A stretch of DNA of 17,048 nucleotides from JBELMB01 sp042088665 (GTDB lineage: Bacteria; Pseudomonadota; Alphaproteobacteria; Rhodobacterales; Rhodobacteraceae): assembly GCA_042088665.1 (NCBI GenBank), contig JBELMB010000115.1:1-17048 (forward strand). Reading direction: 5' to 3'. Positions within the stretch are counted from its first letter, which is position 1, and every line of letters starts with the position of its first letter. Shown here one piece after another: positions 13,250 through 17,048 of the stretch. The notes below the pieces were generated by a model that saw nothing but the letters and a program-made list of their open reading frames with translations, was not told where the DNA came from and did not search any database. A program made the translations under genes and the position numbers.

Positions 13250-15217
13250 GTGGAGCATCACCCAGAAGGCGCAGAAGGCCTGCGTTGCATTCCGGCATTG
13301 TTGCGGCGCAATGCGCAGATCCACGCGAACGCGCCCGCGTACCGTGAAAAGGAGTACGGGATCTGGCAAAGCTGGACCTGGGCTGAAACCGAAAAAGAGA
13401 TCGAAGCGCTCGCCCTGGGCCTGCTGAACATGGGCGTGAACCCGGGTGATCACGTGGCGATCATCGGTCGCAACCGTCCTTCCCTCTATTGGTCCATGGT
13501 TGCGGCGCAGATGGCGGGCGCAGTGCCCGTGCCGCTGTACCAGGATGCTGTCGCCGAAGAGATGCTTTACGTTTTGGGGCATTGCGGCGCGCGGTTCGTC
13601 ATCGTTGCCGATCAGGAACAGGTCGACAAGGTGATCGAAGTGCAGGAACACCTGCCGCAGTTCGAACATATCATCTACGTCGACCCCCGCGGTCTGCGGA
13701 AGTACGACCATACGCATCTGCACGAGTACAGTCATGTTCAGGCGCAGGGGCGTGCTGCCTATGACGAGTTGATCACAGAGCTGACCAAGCGGCGGGAAAG
13801 CCCCGGTTACGACGACACATGCGTGATGCTTTATACCTCTGGCACCACGGGCAAGCCCAAGGGTGTCGTGCTGTCGAACCGCAACATCATCGAAAGCGCG
13901 AAATCCGCATCCGAGTTTGACGGGATCGTTCAGACGGACAACGTGCTGGCCTATCTGCCGATGGCATGGGTCGGGGATTTCATCTTTTCCATCGGTCAGG
14001 CGTATTGGAGCGGTTTCTGCGTGAACTGTCCCGAGCGGACCGCCACGATGTACGAGAACCTGCACGAGATCGGGCCCAGCTATTTCTTTGCGCCGCCACG
14101 CTATTTCGAAGAACGCATCACCGCGCTCACGATCCGGATGGAAGACGCTGGTCGGTTCAAGAAATGGCTCTTTGACACCTTCATGACCCATGCCCGTCGC
14201 GTCGGGCCGGCGCTTTTGGATGGCAAACACGTCAGCCTGACGGACCGTCTGCTCAACAAGCTGGGCAATGTCTTGGTCTATGGTCCCGTGCGCAATCGCG
14301 CCGGGATGAGCAAAGTGCGCGTGGCCTATACCGCGGGTGAGGCCATCGGGCCGGAAATCTTTGATTTCTGGCGCTCCCTAGGCATCAACCTCAAGCAGCT
14401 CTATGGTCAGACAGAGGCGTCAGTTTTCATCACGGTGCAGCCGGATGGCGAGGTCCGCTCTGACACGGTGGGCGTGCCTGCGCCGGGGGTCGAGATCGAC
14501 ATCCGTGAGGGCGAGGTCTACTACCGCTCTCCCGGGGTGTTCGTGGAGTATTACAAGAACCCGGAATCCACCGCAGACACCAAGGATGCCGAAGGCTGGG
14601 TTGCCACGGGGGACGCCGGTTTCATCGAGACCGACACCGGCCACCTTCGCATTATCGACCGCGCCAAGGATGTGGGCAAGATGGCAGATGGCGGGATGTT
14701 TGCCCCGAAATATGTGGAGAACAAGCTCAAGTTTTATCCCAACATCCTGGAGGCGGTCGTCTTTGGGGCAGGGCGCGAAAAATGCTGTGCCTTCATCAAC
14801 ATCGACCTGACAGCGGTGGGCAATTGGGCCGAGCGCAACAACATCGCGTATTCGTCATATCAGGAACTTGCAGGGCATCCGCAGGTGATGGAAACCGTGC
14901 AGTCCCATATCGAGGAAGTGAACGCCAGTGTGGCGCAGGACGAGATGCTTTCGGGCTGTCAGATCCATCGTTTTCTGATCCTGCACAAGGAGTTGGACGC
15001 CGATGACGGCGAGCTGACGCGGACCCGCAAGGTGCGGCGCAAGATCATCGGCGAGAAGTTCGAGGAACTGGTAGATGCCATGTATGGCGGCGCATCGGAG
15101 ATCTACACCGAAACCGAAGTGACCTATGAGGATGGCCGCAAGGGCAAGATCACCGCAACGCTGGAGATCCGCGATGCCAAGGTTGTCCCGGTGGCACAAC
15201 AGATGGCGGCGGAATGA
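13250..15217 (+). CDS. Long-chain-type acyl-CoA ligase (AMP-dependent synthetase)
   Basis: A 655-residue adenylate-forming enzyme that would activate a carboxylic acid with ATP and CoA. The P-loop YTSGTTGKPKG (195-205), LYGQTE (384-389), ATGD (452-455), the hinge region IIDRAKD (468-474) and the C-terminal ELTRTRK (588-594, with the likely catalytic Lys594) are all present. The long insertions and total length match FadD15-type long-chain ligases more than short aryl-CoA ligases. The start is a GTG at 13250, chosen because GGGAGGAG lies about seven bases upstream and no better ATG is near. An operator-like palindrome precedes it. Downstream, after one small secreted-protein gene, a LivG-type ABC ATPase follows, so the acid may be taken up by that transporter. 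The true substrate is unknown. Confidence 0.9.
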   Translation: MEHHPEGAEGLRCIPALLRRNAQIHANAPAYREKEYGIWQSWTWAETEKEIEALALGLLNMGVNPGDHVAIIGRNRPSLYWSMVAAQMAGAVPVPLYQDAVAEEMLYVLGHCGARFVIVADQEQVDKVIEVQEHLPQFEHIIYVDPRGLRKYDHTHLHEYSHVQAQGRAAYDELITELTKRRESPGYDDTCVMLYTSGTTGKPKGVVLSNRNIIESAKSASEFDGIVQTDNVLAYLPMAWVGDFIFSIGQAYWSGFCVNCPERTATMYENLHEIGPSYFFAPPRYFEERITALTIRMEDAGRFKKWLFDTFMTHARRVGPALLDGKHVSLTDRLLNKLGNVLVYGPVRNRAGMSKVRVAYTAGEAIGPEIFDFWRSLGINLKQLYGQTEASVFITVQPDGEVRSDTVGVPAPGVEIDIREGEVYYRSPGVFVEYYKNPESTADTKDAEGWVATGDAGFIETDTGHLRIIDRAKDVGKMADGGMFAPKYVENKLKFYPNILEAVVFGAGREKCCAFINIDLTAVGNWAERNNIAYSSYQELAGHPQVMETVQSHIEEVNASVAQDEMLSGCQIHRFLILHKELDADDGELTRTRKVRRKIIGEKFEELVDAMYGGASEIYTETEVTYEDGRKGKITATLEIRDAKVVPVAQQMAAE

Positions 15218-15320
15218 TGGGGGACGTGTGGGCCCCTATCCATTCCGCTGAACTAGACGCTATGCCGCGTCAGTTTCGCAATTGTGTCAAAGTTTCGCCT
15301 GCCCTGACTGGCATGCCTGC

Positions 15321-15334
15321 CATTGTAAACAATG
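15321..15334. promoter_or_regulatory. Palindrome touching the ribosome site of the secreted-protein gene
   Basis: CATTGT (15321-15326) and ACAATG (15329-15334) are perfect inverted arms around AA. The last base is also the first base of the GGAGG ribosome site used by the GTG start at 15344, so a bound protein or a small hairpin here could affect expression. The arms are short, so chance is possible. Confidence 0.25.
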
Positions 15335-15343
15335 GAGGCAGCA

Positions 15344-16261
15344 GTGATACGACGCTTGGCAGTGGCCGCTCTGATCTCGGGTCTGTGCGCGGGAAGCGCC
15401 TTGGCGCAGACCGACGGAAGCGTGCCGGGGTTGACAAAAGACGAGGCGATAAACCAGCGCGCCATCGAGTTGATGCAAGAACTGGGGCTGCCGATCAGGC
15501 CGGTGTCCCCGGATACGGCGCTGCGCTCTGCGCAGCACGCGCACAGGTTGCGCGAAGCCACCGGAGCAATGCCCAAGATCCGGCAGGGTGCACCGGGCGA
15601 CGGGTTGATCGTGTTCAAGCCGCGCAACCGCTCGTACAAAGATCGCTTTCAGCAAGTGACCCCAAGGTATTTTGCGGTCTGGGACGATCTGATGCAGCGT
15701 TGCTTTTCCGCGGTGACGCAACACCGGGCGCTCGATGCGCGTGGGTTGGCTGTGACAGGCGAAGATCGGCTCGACCTCAACGAAGCCTTCAGCGAACAGC
15801 AGTGGTTTTCGGAGGACAAAGCGTTCACCGTCAAACTCCAGACCGAATACGCGCGCGAGGGCAGGCCCAAGCCACTGTGGTGCATCGTGCAAACCAATCG
15901 CTTCGCCATGGTCGAAAGCCGGTCGGTCATGCAATTGACACAACAGTTTTACGCGTGGTGGCAGGCCGCGGGCTATGCCGCGCTGACGGAGGGGCTGGAG
16001 TATCCCTTCAACAATGGGCAGACGCATCCCAGACACCACTGGTTTGGGGGGCGGACCGCGTTTGGCACGGTGAACGGGTGCGCGTTGGTCGTCGAATTGA
16101 GCGAGATTACGATCGCGCGCGAAACGAAGTTGAGCGTGCACATCCGGGAGTTCGACAAAACCGGCTGCATCTTGCCGCCGTTGCCGCGCCAACCGCAAAC
16201 CGCTCCGCCGGCTGCCAAGCCGCGCTTTGTGATCCCCGACGGACCGGCCGTCGATCTCTGA
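15344..16261 (+). CDS. Secreted protein of unknown function, 305 residues
   Basis: A signal peptide is evident: Arg3-Arg4, hydrophobic LAVAALISGLCAG and cleavage after Ala-Leu-Ala at about residue 21. A GTG at 15344 is the preferred start because GGAGG lies five bases before it; an in-frame ATG at 15332 has no ribosome site and lies partly within this one. The mature part has conserved-looking aromatic clusters (FYAWWQAAGY, 202-211; HPRHHWFGGRTAFG, 228-241) and Cys at 120, 180, 246 and 275, which could form disulfides. The tail (277-305) is rich in Pro, Ala and Gln. I do not recognise the family. It lies between the acyl-CoA ligase (126-base gap) and a LivG-type gene (103-base gap). It is not a Liv-type solute-binding protein by length or sequence. 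Confidence 0.75.
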   Translation: MIRRLAVAALISGLCAGSALAQTDGSVPGLTKDEAINQRAIELMQELGLPIRPVSPDTALRSAQHAHRLREATGAMPKIRQGAPGDGLIVFKPRNRSYKDRFQQVTPRYFAVWDDLMQRCFSAVTQHRALDARGLAVTGEDRLDLNEAFSEQQWFSEDKAFTVKLQTEYAREGRPKPLWCIVQTNRFAMVESRSVMQLTQQFYAWWQAAGYAALTEGLEYPFNNGQTHPRHHWFGGRTAFGTVNGCALVVELSEITIARETKLSVHIREFDKTGCILPPLPRQPQTAPPAAKPRFVIPDGPAVDL

Positions 16262-16298
16262 CATTGCGGCCGCATGCGCGGTCCACTGCAACGTCCTG

Positions 16299-16331
16299 TG
16301 CCCTGCACCGCGTCATCTGCGGTGCGGGGCA
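16299..16331 (+). terminator. Strong hairpin between the secreted-protein gene and livG
   Basis: Two arms of 13 bases pair with a single T-G wobble: TGCCCTGCACCGC (16299-16311) with GCGGTGCGGGGCA (16319-16331), with loop GTCATCT. It lies 37 bases after the stop codon. Only a short T3 stretch follows, so it could be a weak terminator or an mRNA processing or stability element that sets different levels for the two genes. Confidence 0.45.
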
Positions 16332-16364
16332 AATGCGTTTGACCATGACCCGGGAGGAGGCGTG

Positions 16365-17048
16365 ATGCTCGACCAAACCGAAGGTTACATCACCGCGGAC
16401 GGGCGCCAGATCGGTGGCACCCTGATGGAGATGAAGAACATCACGCTGAAATTCGGCGGGGTCACGGCGATCAACGACATCTCTTTCGACATTCACGAGG
16501 GGGAAATCCGGGCGATCATCGGGCCGAACGGTGCGGGCAAATCCTCCATGCTCAACATCATCTCGGGCTTTTACACGCCGACCGTTGGCGAGCTTTGGTA
16601 CAAAGGGGCAAAGCGCCCGCCGATGAAACCCTATGAGGTGGCGCGCATGGGCGTAGCCCGGACGTTCCAGAACATCGCCTTGTTCGAGGGCATGACCGTG
16701 CTGGACAACGTGATGACCGGGCGGTTGACCAAGATGAAGGCCAATGTTTTTCAGCAGGCGATCTGGCGCGGATTTGCGGAGCGCGAGGAGATAGCGAACC
16801 GTGAGGTGGTCGAAAAGGTCATCGATTTCCTCGAGATCCAGGCCATCCGCAAGACACCTGTGGGGCGCTTGCCCTATGGTCTGAAAAAGCGCGTGGAGCT
16901 GGCGCGGGCGCTGGCGGCGGAGCCGTCGATCCTGCTGCTGGACGAACCCATGGCAGGCATGAACGTGGAGGAGAAAGAGGACATGAGCCGCTTTATCCTT
17001 GATGTGAATGATGAATTCGGCACCACCATCGCGCTGATCGAACACGAC
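16365..17048 (+). CDS. livG: Branched-chain-type ABC transporter ATP-binding protein LivG (partial)
   Basis: The first 228 residues of an ABC ATPase that runs off the window end. Walker A is GPNGAGKSS (53-61), the Q-loop lies in ARTFQNIALF (98-107) with Gln102, the signature is LPYGLKKRVELARAL (169-183), Walker B with its catalytic Glu is ILLLDEP (189-195), and the switch His is in LIEHD (224-228). The signature differs from the usual LSxGQ, as I recall for Liv-type ATPases located next to acyl-CoA ligases. It energises inner-membrane import of an amino-acid-like or carboxylate solute with LivH/LivM permeases, a partner ATPase LivF and a periplasmic binding protein, none of which are in view. 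GGGAGGAGG lies four bases before the ATG at 16365; a GTG directly upstream (16362) is an alternative start. A 20-residue N-terminal extension precedes the domain. Confidence 0.9.
   Translation, partial: MLDQTEGYITADGRQIGGTLMEMKNITLKFGGVTAINDISFDIHEGEIRAIIGPNGAGKSSMLNIISGFYTPTVGELWYKGAKRPPMKPYEVARMGVARTFQNIALFEGMTVLDNVMTGRLTKMKANVFQQAIWRGFAEREEIANREVVEKVIDFLEIQAIRKTPVGRLPYGLKKRVELARALAAEPSILLLDEPMAGMNVEEKEDMSRFILDVNDEFGTTIALIEHD

Noticed and set aside
13202..14230. A 342-codon minus-strand frame
   Set aside because: It is antisense to the acyl-CoA ligase, has no ribosome site or domain, and is His/Arg-rich as expected for a shadow.
15214..16365. A 383-codon plus-strand frame overlapping the end of the ligase gene
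   Set aside because: It is Arg- and Ala-rich without motifs and overlaps the secreted-protein gene, which has a signal peptide and a well-placed ribosome site.

Overview
The window looks like a chromosomal segment from a marine alphaproteobacterium of the Rhodobacteraceae (Roseobacter-type). This is inferred from the high GC content with GC-rich third codon positions, from the gene families present, and from protein sequences that read like those of Roseobacters. No rRNA, tRNA, CRISPR array, transposase or phage gene was recognised. Nothing was searched against a database, so all assignments come from motifs read in the sequence.

Left part (1-3327, all minus strand). Read in the direction of transcription there is a branched-chain-type aminotransferase (start 3276), a frame-disrupted small gene coupled to it by an ATGA overlap (2419 to 2062), a universal stress protein (start 2014), a periplasmic ClpP-fold protein of the COG3904 type (start 1467), and a partial Nfu/NifU-like iron-sulfur scaffold gene (start 282, leaving the window). 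The scaffold gene seems to have its own promoter, with an Irr/ICE-box-like palindrome just upstream of its -35 element. That would fit iron control of Fe-S assembly.

Middle part (3573-8496). A minus-strand gene encodes a 532-residue RTX protein made of two calcium-binding nonapeptide arrays. Each array ends in the same kind of cap, and a Pro/His/Gln-rich linker joins them. Across a 532-bp intergenic region with several short inverted repeats lies a plus-strand formate dehydrogenase alpha subunit of 930 residues. It has the full molybdopterin core and a Cys ligand, but lacks the NuoG-type His/Cys3 cluster and has no NuoE/NuoF-type partner gene nearby. A GC-rich, multiply palindromic, REP-like stretch follows it.

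Right part (8979-17048, all plus strand). There is an M20-family carbamoylase/hydantoinase-type amidohydrolase, a 58-residue two-helix membrane protein, and a chemosensory pair. The pair consists of a secreted stand-alone Cache/PDC-like protein and a methyl-accepting chemotaxis protein. Next come an acyl-CoA ligase of the long-chain type, preceded by a TetR-operator-like perfect palindrome, then a secreted protein of unknown function, and the start of a LivG-type ABC ATPase that runs off the end. The ligase plus LivG arrangement suggests uptake of a carboxylic acid coupled to CoA activation.

No wholly new system can be proven here. The most promising leads are the split Cache/chemoreceptor pair, the two-module lysine-rich RTX protein, the orphan formate dehydrogenase and the palindromes in front of the scaffold gene and the ligase gene.
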